Shown: one piece after another, positions 37,401 to 49,722 of the stretch
How positions within the stretch are numbered: position 1 is the stretch's first letter
Layout: every line of letters begins with the position of its first letter
Assembly: GCF_932294415.1 (NCBI RefSeq)
Contig: NC_065536.1
Span: 52,216,354-52,280,353 of the forward strand
DNA: 64,000 nucleotides
Direction: 5' to 3'
DNA from: Quercus robur
Lineage: Eukaryota > Streptophyta > Magnoliopsida > Fagales > Fagaceae
Position numbers and translations under genes: made by a program
The notes under the pieces: generated by a model
Told to the model about the DNA's origin: nothing
Seen by the model: only the letters and a program-made list of their open reading frames with translations
The model's database searches: none

Positions 37401-40400
37401 GCAAAATCTTGCCTTGATTTTTTTATCAGCAACTTTACCCTGATAAGTGTGCATTTTGCCATAATTAGTGAAATTGATATGTTTTAGGTACATACAGAAC
37501 AACTCTTTTAGTGGGGAAATACCTTCAGGATTGTTAAATGGGAAAATCATTTTCCAGTAAGTATGCTTCACCCTGTAATATTTTTTGTTAAGACCCATGG
37601 ATGCTATATCTGAGTTCTAATGGTCTTTTCCCCCCCTTCTATTTTGCAAGGTAGTGCACCACTTTTCTTTCTGCAGAAATCTTTGCTTTGAGTTCTATAA
37701 ATGCCATCAAATCTGGAAAAGAGAAAAACAAAATATAAGTATTCAAAACTTTAAAAGAATCTACATCTGGGTTTGGTCACTAAGACTTCAAATATAAGAA
37801 AATGGAGCTTAAATCCACAGATATTTATCTTAGCTTCATCAGTAAAATCAAGCCTAACTCCTGAAAAGTTTTCAACATGTGCATGTGTATATATTAATAC
37901 ACACACACACACACACACACAAATGCATATATAGACATGCAAATGCATGTATAAACAGTTTCTGTCACTAACACTCGGGCATAATAGTCAATTAATCATA
38001 TCAACAAGACGTAGCTAATGGGGGGAATATAGAAATAGGAGGATCCCAAGTAGTCTAGTGTAGAAAATGTTTTTTACTGCTATATAATTTTCTTTTGTAG
38101 CCATGGAGATAATCCCCAACTACATAAAGAAGTCCAGGACAAGAAGCATTTTAAGTTGATTCTTGGAATATCAATTGGAGTGCTTGTAATTCTATCAGCT
38201 CTATTCGTAGGAAGTTTATTATTAATGCGTAATCGTCTGAGAAAGACATTTCAACAACAGAAAAGTGATAGCAAAGGTTTGTATGCCAACAAATTCCATC
38301 TAGTATTGTTCACGTGACGGTGTGGCAGATTTCTTTAGATCAGCGTGTTTTGTCTTCATCAGGTGGTTCTAAGCGTAGCAGCACCAAGCCTTCAAATGCC
38401 TATTCAATTAACCGTGGTGATCATTTAAAGGATGAACGCATTGCATATTATATTACACTCTCTGAACTTGAAGAAGCTACCCAAAATTTTTCAAAGAAAA
38501 TTGGCAAAGGAAGCTTTGGGTCTGTCTATTATGGGAAAATGAAAGACGGAAAAGAGGTGGCAGTTAAGATCATGGCAGATTTATCAAGCCAAGGGCAATT
38601 TGTGACTGAGGTACTGTTATATTATATGCATGGGAATCAACATGATGTAAATAACTATATTCCTACATCATATATTTCTTCCTATCTGTACTTCATAAGA
38701 CATGATCAGAGAAGTAAAGCTTCTACACTAATGAATAATTCCAGATTGCAATGGACTAGAATCAATGTTCTTTATCTAACCTACAAGAAGACTTAAAAGA
38801 TATACTGTCAACCAAAGATTTTTTTTTTCATGAATCCAAGTTCATTTACATGGCAACATATTTGCAGGTAGCTCTCTTGTCTAGAATTCATCATAGAAAT
38901 TTGGTTCCTCTAATTGGATACTGTGAAGAAGAGCATCAACGGATTTTGGTGTATGAGTATATGCATAATGGAACCTTGCGGGATCACATACATGGTCAGC
39001 TATGCTTCATAGAAATATTTTTCTTTCTTCTATCTTTCTTTTCAGTTGCAATGGGAAACAATTTATTAAAAATCCTAATTTGTTGACAGATAATGCCAAC
39101 CAAAAGCAGTTAGACTGGCTAGCTCGTCTCTGTATAGCAGAAGATGCAGCTAAAGGTTTAATATAGAACTTATTGCTAGTAAATGTTCATTTCATTTTCA
39201 AATTAACAGTATAAACACATTTAGATATTTGTTAGGTCTTGAGTATTTACACACTGGATGCAACCCAAGCATCATTCACCGAGATGTAAAAACAAGCAAT
39301 ATTCTCCTAGACATCAATATGAGAGCAAAAGTGTCAGATTTTGGACTTTCAAGGCAAACTGAAGAAGATTTAACCCATGTATCAAGTGTGGCACGAGGAA
39401 CAGTAGGCTACCTAGATCCTGAGTAAGCAATACTTGTCCTGTATGCATAATCAACCACATGTTTCCTCCTGAATGTGCTTAGCTAATAACACATATCCTC
39501 TTACTGTCTTACAGGTACTATGCAAATCAGCAATTGACAGAAAAGAGTGATGTTTACAGCTTTGGCGTTGTTCTCCTGGAATTGATTTCTGGAAGAAAGC
39601 CCATCTCTGTAGAAGATTATGGTCCTGAAATGAACATTGTTCACTGGGTAAGCACTTGACAAGATATCTGTCATTTTAGCGTTGAAATGCTGAACATAAT
39701 ACTGTCAAATTGGACATCTGCTTTGTAAGGTAATACACACTAGCATTTCACTTAAGAGATCAAAAAGAAACATAAACTTCCAAGAAAAGCATCTTTAGGA
39801 TCCAGGAGATGAAGGCCATGCTAAATATATAGACACTATAGCAACCAACCAGACTCTGAGACACCTTAAACATGTTGACATCTAGGGAAGGAATGGGATG
39901 TGCTAGGAATATAATTCAAAACACATGAAAATTTGTTTACTGGTATACCAAACAGTATATGTGAAGAGTTTCCGTAGGGAATGTGTATGAGGGTATGAGA
40001 GTTTCCATAGAGAACACATCAAACATGATAAAATCTGTGCTGCAGTGTGGAGACATAGACCATCCCCGATGGCTAGAATATGATTGAGAGATGTAACCAT
40101 CATTTACAAGTTAATTAACATAAGCAATGTAGAACACTGATTGAGATGTTTATAATCCTTATAAAACTTTAAATAGCCTGAAGTATGCATATTTAGATTA
40201 TTTAGGTTTTTAGTCATTGTGATTGAACATCTTACCATATCTCAATCATTAAAAACTGCATCTTATGGTTGAATTACTAAAACTTATCCAGGAATCAATG
40301 CCACTGTTCTGTCACTGTAAAATTAAAATGCTGTGCGAAATAATAATAAATCAACCTTCTTCATGTTGTGTAGGCAAGGTCTTTAATTCGTAAAGGTGAT

Positions 40401-40697
40401 GTTATTAGCATCATAGATCCTTTCCTGCTAGGAAATGTCAAGATTGAGTCCATATGGAGGATTGCTGAAGTTGCTATCCAATGTGTTGAACAACATGGGG
40501 CTTCAAGGCCAAGGATGCAGGAAGTAATTTTGGCTATTCAAGATGCTGTCAAGATTGAAAAGGGAACTGACAGCAACCAAAAACAGGCATCAAGTAGTTC
40601 AAAAGCACAATCTTCAAGAAAAACTTTGCTGACAAGCTTTCTTGAAATTGAGAGCCCTGACTTATCAAATGACTGCCTAGTTCCATCTGCAAGATGA
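34413..40697 (+). CDS. Malectin-like LRR receptor kinase, At1g67720 type
   Basis: Membrane receptor kinase, 930 aa; the Arabidopsis At1g67720 product is almost the same length and closely similar throughout. Exons: 34413-34482, 34761-35298, 35527-36038, 36209-36338, 36938-37009, 37092-37160, 37282-37353, 37488-37556, 38101-38276, 38363-38610, 38868-38994, 39090-39155, 39236-39422, 39515-39647, 40374-40697. All junctions are GT..AG and keep frame. Order: signal peptide (1-~22), malectin-like domain (~26-370), LRRs (~415-510, one 69- or 72-nt exon per repeat), membrane helix (~530-553), kinase (~615-885). Kinase landmarks are GKGSFG (617-622), K638, HRD (731-733) and DFG (751-753), so it should be an active RD kinase. 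The ligand is unknown. No frame damage was seen. Confidence 0.93.
37899..37920. repeat. (CA)11 microsatellite in an intron
   Basis: A CA run in the intron upstream of exon 9 of the receptor kinase gene. Confidence 0.9.
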
Positions 40698-43245
40698 TTT
40701 GCACCACCCTCCAACCTAAGACTTTTAACTGTTAACATATATCCTAATCAACTTTATATTGCTTCTACCTATATTGACAACACAGCCTTGTTTCTTTTTC
40801 TCATGAAAACTGTAAAATCCTTTTGCACTATAGAATTAGATAATGGCCAATTTGTGTTATAAGTATTTAGTTGGTTGATTTCATATCGTCCAATATTGAG
40901 TTACTGACCAAAAAACTATTGTTACATATAACAGCCAGTGAAGGCGTGGCACTTGAAGAAACACAGAAAATTTTAAAATGTCATGCTTAAAAAGATATAA
41001 TATTTTAAAGGTTTTTTAAGGTGATACTAAGGACGATCAAGAACACTTTTTGTGTGTTTGATGAATATTGAGCTTAAGAATCACATTCTCTATAATTTTT
41101 TAAGGTAAAAAGGTGTCACTTTCTAATATTTTTAATAAAAACATTCGAAATTCAAATCCCCTTTTCCCAACTATTGAATTATCATAAAAAAAATCTATTT
41201 AGATGGTTTATTTCATTTAGTATCAATTTATATACAATGTTTTTTATTTTATTTTATTTTATTTTTTATAATTTTGTTGTAAACTCTATAAGTTACACAA
41301 CTTATTTTTTAAAATAAATTAAAGCAACCAAACAAAAATAGTAACTCTCTTACATGAGCAGAAACTTACAAACACAAAATTAGTAACTCTCTTCCACGTA
41401 ACCTGTTGGCAGTTGCTGGGGCCATTTGGGTTTGACTCACCATATGGGTAGTTGCCATGATCACGAGCCATGTGATCTAGTGGCTTCCAGCTGCCTCTAA
41501 CTCTACACTTATTAGCACAAGATTGGGTTGTGACTTGTGACTCTAAAAGTTATGCAGATTGGGTTTTGTTGGATTACCCAACAAACTGTGAATTAGCCCA
41601 ACCTATGAACCAAGCTTTAGGTTTTTAGTTGAATATAGTTGGACCACCAACACAACATGAGAATGGCATACCGAACCATTTCTAGAGAATAGGATTTTTT
41701 TTTTTTTTTTTTTTTTGGGGGGGGGGGGGGGGGGTGGGGGGAAGAAGAATAGAATTAAATTAATGGATCATGAGCCATGAGAAAGTGAGAAACTACAATA
41801 AATATATTTCGTTTTCAAGTTTATTTGGTACGTCACCCACTATTTTTTTCTTTCTCCAAAAGACAATATGGTTATAAATAATTAAACAATCATCAAGAAA
41901 ATATAATTGAAGTGATGATTAATTTACAACTATCAGTGCCGAAGGCATTATAGTTCTGATAATTTCTGATATTTCTAATATAAAAATTAAAGATTTAAAA
42001 CTCCTCCTCAATTAAATTTCATGTATCAACACGCAGTTGAAAAAAACTCAAAAATAATAAACTTGAATTTATAAGATAGGTTCTGCTAATGGTGTTATTA
42101 AGGCATTAGTTAATAAATTATTTAAGAAAAAAAAAAGGTCAACAAAGTTAATTTAACTTTTTTCATAAAATACTTCTAAAAATATTTTCTAAACTAATAC
42201 TTTTAAGACATTCATTACCTTTTCCAAAATAAGATATATAAGTCATGTGTGTTCGATTCCAATCCATAGGAACTAAAATAAGATTTGACCCCAAATTTCG
42301 TATCAAATACCCAACTGTCATGTCACCTCAACAATGCTTCATTTAGGCATTTATAAGTAGATAGCAGCAATCTATTTGAGAATAATCAACCAATGAAAAT
42401 GGACCCCTAGATCAAGTGGTGTTGGATAATTTAACGCACTAGAACCATCAATATTATATAATGCCACGTTTTGCATTATTTATTAAGCCTATCAAATATA
42501 ATTATTATATAGCAATACAGACTGGTAATATATATATATATATATTAATATTCTGCACTAGAGCTACTCCTATAATATAATATAACAGATAATAACAGAA
42601 GATTATACAAATAGTAATTATAATAAGCAAGAGCAGTTTTAGCAATCTTATTTAATACTATTATTTTTCAGCAACCCAAATTTTTTTTTTAAAAAAAAAG
42701 CAACATTATTAAAGTATTAAAAGAAAACCAACCAAAAAAGCAAGGATTATTATGATAAGAACAAGAACTCAAGTGTGGGGGTATTCCCAAGTTTCTATCT
42801 TTATTCTTATCCATCACCATCATCATATAGTCATACAAAAGAAAAAACGCATTCTTTCTTAACCAAATTTTCTCATTCATTATCATATCAAGCACATATA
42901 TATGTATGCATTTTTTCCTCTGACCATAAAAGGACAAGCCAAAACCACAGACATGCTTCGAAGCCGTCCTTTATTACCCACATAAGATAAAATAGAAAAA
43001 GAGGTTTGGTGTTGTCTTATAAAAAAAGAAAAAAGAAACTTAGAAATAGACATACCCACTCGTTCTCTCTCTCTCTCTCTCTCTGTTGTTTTGTTTACTT
43101 TTGTGCTTGTCTTTTGGTGGAGGGGATTAGGTTCCCAAGTGAAAAAAGAGAGAGAGAAAGATAAGTGCTTTACATCAATTCTGAGAAGGGTTTTTGTTTG
43201 TTTGCTGTGTAAAACTGAAGAAGAAGAAGAAGAAGAGAGTTAGAG
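40698..43245. other. Intergenic between the receptor kinase and the second RING gene
   Basis: 40698-~40880 is probably the 3' UTR of the receptor kinase. The rest is AT-rich spacer with a homopolymer junction at 41695-41741 and a TA microsatellite near 42531-42545. The 5' UTR of the RING gene carries a CT repeat at about 43064-43084 and a GAA repeat at 43218-43235. No other gene is recognised. Confidence 0.45.
41695..41741 (+). repeat. T22-G18-T-G6 homopolymer junction
   Basis: 22 T residues directly followed by 18 G, one T and six G. Such a junction is rare in real plant DNA and prone to sequencing error, so its exact length should be treated with caution. Confidence 0.8.
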
Positions 43246-44819
43246 ATGGAGATGATGTATTATGAGCTTGCAAGGTCTTCTTACCAGGACTCCTTGAAAG
43301 TCTTGGAGGCTGATATACAACATGCTAATGCTCTGTGAGTTTTTAGTTTTTGTTTTTTGAGTGTGTTTTTTTATATGGGTTTGTTCTTTTTTTTTTTTTT
43401 TTTAATTATAATTTTGTATGGTTAGGCACTTAGGCTTTGGGCCTTTTGATGATCAACCTGTGGTAAATTGTTCAGTTTGTTTGCTAATTGATGGAGAAAA
43501 AAAGAAAAGAAGCAGAACCCATTTAAGTGTTGTGTTATGGTTTTATTTTTATGCTGTAATTTTTATTATCTGATGATTTTTTTTTTAAATTAATTTGTTT
43601 CCTCTTGGAATTATTAGAAGGTAAAAAAATCCATGGGGTCAACACCTGATTAGGACTTTTTTTTTTTTTTTCATGCCTAGTACCTCTCATTACTTTAGTG
43701 CAAAGAACTGATGGCTGGTGAATTGATTGAGTGTAAAGGTAGATGCTGCTTTATTAAACCAACTTTTGTCTAAATTAGGATTCTGGATTTTTAGGGCTGC
43801 TGTAATCCCAAGAGCCAAGAGTGGTGCACGTCTTCAAATGAAATTGGTGTACAATCAATTGGCTCCTCTCTATCTGTTTTTACTACAGTGGCTGGATTGT
43901 TCTTGCACATGTCTGCTCCCCAGATATCTGAACTTTTTCCACATACTTGTATACAAGGTTGGTTCTTTTAATGTTAGCCTTGTTGTAGCTGTGGGTTATG
44001 ACAAAGTTTGCAATTTTTGTTTTAAATAACTTGGGCATGAATTTGTAGCTTACCATCTTATATTAACAGGTATATACAGATGGCAGACCAAACATATCTA
44101 CACATGGAAGGAAGGCAACAATTAGGGACTTTTATGGTATGTTAATTGCCTACTTATGAATATGTTTTGTGCTCAGAAAGAAGAAAAAAGAGAGGCAATT
44201 TGCCAATTATTATGGTTTATGCATATATTCTGACCTTTGTTCCAAAAAAATCCAAATTGCAGCTGTTATATTACCATCACTTCAACGGCTCCATGGTAGC
44301 TTGGAGGATTTTGATGTTACTAAAGAAGGGAATCTGCGAATGGAAATTTCATGCAAAAAGAGGCTGGAAGGAGATGGAAGACTCACCAATGTCGATTTGG
44401 AAAGAGAAGATGAATGCGGGATTTGCTTGGAGCCTTGCACCAAAATGGTCTTGCCTAATTGTTGTCATTCAATGTGCATCAAATGCTATCGCAATTGGTA
44501 ACTACTGTTTTAATTTTATATCTCTTATGCTTCTTATGCTAACACGACTAATACTTGATATTAACAGGAATTATTATTTGCTCTCGTGGTGTTCTTTCCA
44601 AATTGCAGGAACACAAGATCAGAGTCCTGCCCTTTTTGTCGTGGCAGCTTAAAGAGAGTCAATTCAGAAGACTTATGGGTGCTCACTTGTAATGATGATG
44701 TTGTTGATGCTGAAACGGTTTCTAAGGAGGATGTGTTGCGATTCTACCTGTACATCAACAGCCTGCCAAAAGATTACCCAGATTCCCTATTTTTAGTGTA
44801 TTATGAATACCTAATTTGA
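43246..44819 (+). CDS. AIRP2-like RING-type E3 ubiquitin ligase, 5 exons
   Basis: Predicted cytosolic/nuclear E3 ligase of the AIRP2 family. Exons: 43246-43334, 43795-43957, 44070-44136, 44263-44497 and 44609-44819; all introns are GT..AG and the frame is open for 254 aa. Exons 2, 3 and 4 are 163, 67 and 235 nt, exactly as in the minus-strand RING gene at 12314-13997, and all splice phases match. The N-terminal helix LEADIQHANAL and the RDFYAVILPSL segment are conserved. The RING runs from C158 to C195: CGIC, C173/H175, MC..KC, CPFC, with an extra Cys at 174 beside the zinc ligand. LEREDECGICLEPCTKMVLP is close to canonical AIRP2. The two paralogues are roughly half identical by eye, so the duplication is old. 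The start is the first ATG after a CT- and GAA-rich leader; two further ATGs follow within four codons. Confidence 0.9.
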
Positions 44820-45930
44820 TTTGTAGTAAATGAGAAGATATGTGTACAGACTGCAGATAGAAAAGGCCGACCTTCAACTGTGAAAAGAGTCTGGTAGGGA
44901 AAATTCTCTGGGATTTTTACACAGTCACAAGCTCTCCATTGTACTTGTTTTACAACTATAAACTTCAATGTACGACACTCATCATGATTAATGGTAAATT
45001 TGTTTTACCTGAAATTTGTTGTCTATCTTCATAATCTACTAAAATTTCGGTATAATGCACATTGAAATACACATATTTCCAGCAAAAATTTGTGTGACAC
45101 TGAAGAGAAATCTATGCAAAACATGTTCAGAATTTGGCTTCCTGATCTTGTCAAACCACATGATCAACCTTTAATCTGTGCATATGTTGGCTCGCTTGTT
45201 TGCCAAATTTGCAAGCTACTTGTAATGTTTGTTAGAATTTGATATCAATGTCACAAAAAGTAATTTGAATGGGGAGAGTATGGGGGAACTTAAAATTTAG
45301 CATCACAAGTTCTTCAATGCTTAGGTTTAGCTCTGTTTTCATGCTGGTTCTTCTTGCTATTTTGATGTGTGGCACTTGAAGTCCAGTGGCTTAGTCACAA
45401 CCTATGAGCATTACAACATTATACTGGTTTTTTATGATTAGTTTATGATGCAGTTCATCATTGTATAAACTGTTAGACTTTGGAATTGTTTGTTTGTAGT
45501 TGTAACATTTAAAAGTTTGTACTTTTGGTAACAGCACAAGCAAGAAATTGTCTTGGCTGATTAGTTAGGGATTAGCTGTCAAGAAACTTTGTTAGAACAA
45601 TATGTCAGTTGCTAAGCCACCCTTACCCGAGCCCGCTTTCTTAAACTGCTGCTCCCATGCATTTATAAAGGTCTTTGATTGAATTTTCTAAACCTTTCAG
45701 TTTTACACAGTTTCCATTAGTAATCTAGAAGAGTTGTTTCTATTTGTTTTTCCACTTATAAGCAATTCAACCAAGCCCCTTTCCTTTCATAGTTTATCTA
45801 GCTATTTTCCCACCATATCAGGTTCTTCCAACAGAAAATTGAAAAAGAAAAAAGAAAAAAGAAAAAATTGGTATGGGCCAATTTTTCCACTGCCTTTATG
45901 AGTAATATTTAATATGCTTGCTCAGAATTT
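44820..45930. other. 3' flank of the second RING gene and spacer
   Basis: The first ~200 bases are probably 3' UTR. The remainder is moderately AT-rich with no open frame or bounded repeat recognised. Confidence 0.4.
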
Positions 45931-45931
45931 A

Positions 45932-46009
45932 TTCTTTCTTTTTAGGGTCATACTAACGAATGCCCTTAATTGTCTTTCTTTTTAGGGTCATACTAACGAG
46001 TGCCCTTAA
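45932..46009 (+). repeat. Tandem duplication overlapping the MITE end
   Basis: A ~38-base segment (TTTCTTTTTAGGGTCATACT..TGCCCTTAA) occurs at 45932-45969 and again at 45973-46009 with one base change. The second copy carries the left end of the small TIR element, so flank and end were duplicated together. Confidence 0.8.
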
Positions 46010-46156
46010 GGGCACTCGTTAATAATCTATTGTAGGAAAGTTTTGAAATCACTTTGATTGGAAATGAAAAAAGTTGTTAAAATATTAATTATTTTTTTTC
46101 CCATAAAAACTTTATTTAACTGGATTCTTAACTAGTGTCCTAAGGGCACTCGTTAG
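45993..46156. mobile_element. Tc1/mariner-type MITE with palindromic end
   Basis: Ends CTAACGAGTGCCCTTA and TAAGGGCACTCGTTAG are inverted and flanked by TA on both sides, as for Tc1/mariner elements. The left end is followed at once by its own reverse complement, making a perfect 26-base palindrome (45995-46020). The 164-bp element is non-coding; the right TA merges into a TA microsatellite. Confidence 0.65.
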
Positions 46157-47210
46157 TATATATATATATATATATATATATTTTTTTTAATATTAAATAA
46201 CCCCATTTTGACTCCACGAAAAATTGAGCTGCTTTTTGAGTCTTGACTACGTAGATGATAATAAATGAGCAATGGTCACAGACAGAAATAGAACTGGCAG
46301 GACATGTCAAACCAAATTGATATGGAATTTATTGGAGTTGATTGGCTTCTTTTATGTTCTGACCTTTGTTGTTGAACCAAACTGTTTGATATTGTATTAC
46401 TTTTAGTTAATTGAGCTACTAATTGTGACTCCTAAATTATTGTGCCATAGCTAGCTAACTTCTGTGAGCTTATTTCCGTGTGAAGGGCACATGCCACAAT
46501 TATTCCAGTAGCAACAATAGTTTATTTTCTCTCTCTTTATGCTGAAACAACCTACCACCAAACAGTTTTCACATTTGAATGCCCGAAGATTTGACATATT
46601 CTGATTGTTAGAGCACCAGCAATAGTGGTGCTAAATAATTATATAGTTATTTTTAGTATCACTAAATATCAAAATGTACCCTGTAAGAGTAGAGCTAAAA
46701 TTATATTTTTTTAGGTCAGCTATAGTGCATAGCTACTTTTGGCTATGCACAGTAGCTGAAAGGTAATTTTTTTTTATTTAAATTTTGCGTTCACATTGCT
46801 TTTGTCTCTCCTCACTACCTCTATGTGTCTCTCCCAATGTCCACCATGCGTTCACACTACTTACCACTACTTACCATGCGTTCACACTACTTTTGGTTGT
46901 AGTTGTGTTTTGGTTGTTGAATGAAATATTATTTTATTGTAGTGTTTATATTATTTTACTGTGTTAAAAACTAAAATAAAACAATTATTGTTAGATGTGA
47001 GAAAGTAAAATAGATAAAATACTTACAGTAGTCCTCATTGTTATTTATGAGTTATTTATGAAGCCATAAATTGATTATTCTATGTTCATATCACAAAGGA
47101 TCATATTTTGTTTACTATATGCAGATATTAGGTATGTTCGTATACTATATCCTTGACTTTTGATATCCTCCCAATCCCATTATTACATGTTGATTTTTGT
47201 CCTTTAAACA
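46157..47210. other. Repeat debris, no gene seen
   Basis: Starts with a TA microsatellite (about 46156-46181). Around 46609-46770 the sequence GAGCACCAGCAATAGTGGTGC resembles the end of a plant MITE preceded by TTA, but no matching right end was found. No coding frame is supported. Confidence 0.35.
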
Positions 47211-47387
47211 ATGGTTACCCAGAAAGAAAGTTTCAGTTACCTAGAGGAGAAATATGGTTCTGTTGCAAGTCTAAAGGCCCAATTTCTTCAACAACGCAGC
47301 AACAGGACTTATTTATACTATGTACAAGAGGATTCCGCTATTTCAACTAGACTTTTATGTGGTTCAAAAATAAAATACTTTCATTAA
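47211..47387 (+). CDS. Small open frame, 58 aa, unknown
   Basis: I do not recognise this frame. It starts at an ATG in a fair context (ACAATGG) and encodes 58 residues. Residues 1-45 have ordinary soluble-protein composition (for example YLEEKYGSVASLKAQF), unlike the low-complexity frames around it. The flanks return abruptly to AT-rich DNA, so it may be a captured or leftover exon from another gene. A second frame is also open over the same bases, which weakens the case. No splice partner, domain or promoter could be seen. Confidence 0.2.
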   Translation: MVTQKESFSYLEEKYGSVASLKAQFLQQRSNRTYLYYVQEDSAISTRLLCGSKIKYFH

Positions 47388-48134
47388 TGAATGGTAATTT
47401 CATTTAGAAATAAGGTCATAAATGTCAAATAACAAATTTCATTTTAAATTCAAAAAAAGAATTTCTAAAATTTATGATTTTTTTCTTTACGTTCAAAAAA
47501 GAAATTACATTAACAATTTATCTTTAAAGTTTTTCATTTTTATTTGTTTGAAAAAAAAAATTCTAAATTATAATAAATACAAATTATTAATCTTTACTCA
47601 AAAAAATAGAAAACGCCTCTAAAGCACGCACGTGCTCAGAGACTAGTGTGTAGATAAAAAAAAATCTGTAGTATCAAGATTCGAGAGAATAGATTCTCCA
47701 AAAAAAAAAAAAAAAAAAAAGATTCAAGAGAATAACTGCATACACAAAAGAAGAAGAAGTGGATAATTGTATTTTCTTCTTGCCATTGAACAGAATAATT
47801 AACCCATTGGTTAAGTGAGAAAAAGAAAACGGAAGGAAATGGTTGATAACTTATGGGATCAATCTCATACAACAGAAACAATTGACACCTCCTCTCCTTA
47901 CAAGTGTAAAGTAAAAAATGGGACCATGGTTCAAGACCTTAGGTATGCGTGTAACTTTTAAATAATAACAATAATAAGGTAAAAAGATAGTAAATTATCT
48001 TGAAACAAGAAATATTATCCAGCTCTCCGAATGCCACCATTAGGAGCCTACTACTAATGTACCTAGCAGCAATAGGCATCAGCCTTCAGATATTAGTTGC
48101 TAAAAAGAGAAATGAAAGGCCAATATCAGACATC
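47388..48134. other. 3' flank of the GDSL gene
   Basis: No gene. From about 47902 the sequence is alignable with 63379-63603, so the GDSL duplication extends ~230 bases past the stop codon, probably covering the 3' UTR. Confidence 0.6.
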
Positions 48135-49646
48135 TTAATATAGGCCTTTCTTCTTCTTAATCAAATCTGCAAATGATGGTTTACAGAAGCCTTGGTTGAA
48201 GAAGAAATTAGAGAGGTGTAGATGCATATTTTCGGTCAAGTGAACCCCGTCAAAGTTAATGTGGGTGCTGGAGTCCTTGCAAGTAGAGGTGCCAAAAGCT
48301 CCACAAAGGAGGTCTGGTAGATAGTTGAATGGTCCTCCCCCAACTCCACAACATGCCTTGAAGGGTTCTTCAAAATGGTACTGTTGGTGTTTTTCCAGTA
48401 TTGTTTTGAATGCACTGTAGTAATCAATATAGAGGATCATAGAATCTTTGTAATGGATTCGAATTTCATCCAACCTCTTTTGGAGAAGATCGTTGTGACC
48501 CTTTATTACCAAGTTGGCACTCGCTGAACACCCATTTTGATCACGATCATTTGAGGGACATGTTGTTAACTGCAATGGAAGGCACCCTATTGGTGGTAAC
48601 CCTTGAACAACAAGGAACTTTGCACCCTTGTCCAATAGCGCCTGTCAAAAGAAAGCAGACTTAATATGACTATTCCAACGTTAACTTACCATAACATTCA
48701 TTCTTTCTCTTATATGCAATGCACCAATTTCTGAAGTGTCTTGATCAAATGTTTAGGTTGGAAGAACTCATTGAGATACTATTTTTTTTCCTTATAACAA
48801 GTTAAGGCTATATGCTACTTTCTTTCTCTATTTGTAATATTATGCTTGTTAGAATAATAGTTAAATTATTAAATTCATAATTTTTAAATCAATTTAAGCT
48901 TTTGACATAAATGGTAGTTTATCAATGCTTACCAATGCAACTGTGCAGATGTGATCAACAACTTGCTCTGTGAATTGGTTATTGACAATAGCAGGGCCAA
49001 TGGAAGAGGCAAAAAGACGAGCATAGTCATTGCCACCCATCTCACCAATCCAAAAGAGAGCTTTCCCAAGCTCTGATTTGCATGCATCCTCATCTTTTCC
49101 CTTGCATTCTCTCTCCCCAACAAAGCTATCGAACCAATCAAGTTGAGTTAGTATACTCTCTGGATTTTGTTTCCACATTAGGGGATTACCAAAGTTGAAA
49201 TGACCAAATAGATCATTTGAAAGAGCCGTTGATCCGGCTATTGCAAAGTTTGCACCACCTGAGAAGTTTGCGGAAGAGTCTTTATAGGCTGACAAGTGCG
49301 GTATGTGGAGAGCTTCACATAGGAAATCAATGACCAAGCGGCCATTAGATAGTCGATAACCAGATAAGTTTGAACTCTTTGGTGAGGAATATGGGGACCA
49401 AGCTTGAGAGAATAAATTGCTAATGAAGGATTTGAGAGCACCCAAGTAGTAAGCATTTCCAGTGTCTGTGTTAGAATCGCCAAAAGCATAAACCTTGTTG
49501 AAGCAACCTTTGAAATCAACTCTTGCTTGGAAACCAGCAGGAGGTGGCATGCTTTTGTGGCTCTTGTTATGAGCATATGAAGGAGACAAGGATAACAAAA
49601 GGATGAAGCAAGAAATTTGAAGAAACAAGTACTTGGTGTTTGCCAT
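48135..49646 (-). CDS. GDSL esterase/lipase, 2 exons
   Basis: A secreted hydrolase of the plant GDSL (SGNH) lipase family, most like Arabidopsis At3g48460; the natural substrate is unknown. Minus-strand exons are 48933-49646 and 48135-48641, joined at a GT..AG intron with phase 0, giving 406 aa. The first ATG is at 49644-49646. An N-terminal hydrophobic segment ending SPSYAHNKS is a likely signal peptide. All four SGNH blocks are visible: Ser58 in FGDSNTDTGN (so GDSN and not GDSL), NGR (101-103), GGND (204-207), and Asp369/His372 in FDGVHLT. A TATAAATA motif lies ~70 bases upstream. The last exon has a close paralogue at the right edge of the window. The family is certain; the enzymatic role is not. 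Confidence 0.92.
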
Positions 49647-49714
49647 TTTATGACTCAACAAAGGATCTTATTTGTTTGTTCAATTGTGGGAACTAAATGG
49701 TGGAGCAAATGAAG

Positions 49715-49722
49715 TATTTATA
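49715..49722 (-). promoter_or_regulatory. Probable TATA box of the GDSL gene
   Basis: TATAAATA on the minus strand, about 70 bases upstream of the start codon, a normal plant distance with a short leader. Confidence 0.6.

Noticed and set aside
48929-49576. Alternate minus-strand frames inside GDSL exon 1
   Set aside because: They are shadows of the real frame, which carries the SGNH blocks and correct splice sites.
49647-49661. Upstream extension of the GDSL gene by five codons
   Set aside because: The extension starts at TTG, not ATG; the ATG at 49644-49646 gives a normal signal peptide and suits the TATA box position.
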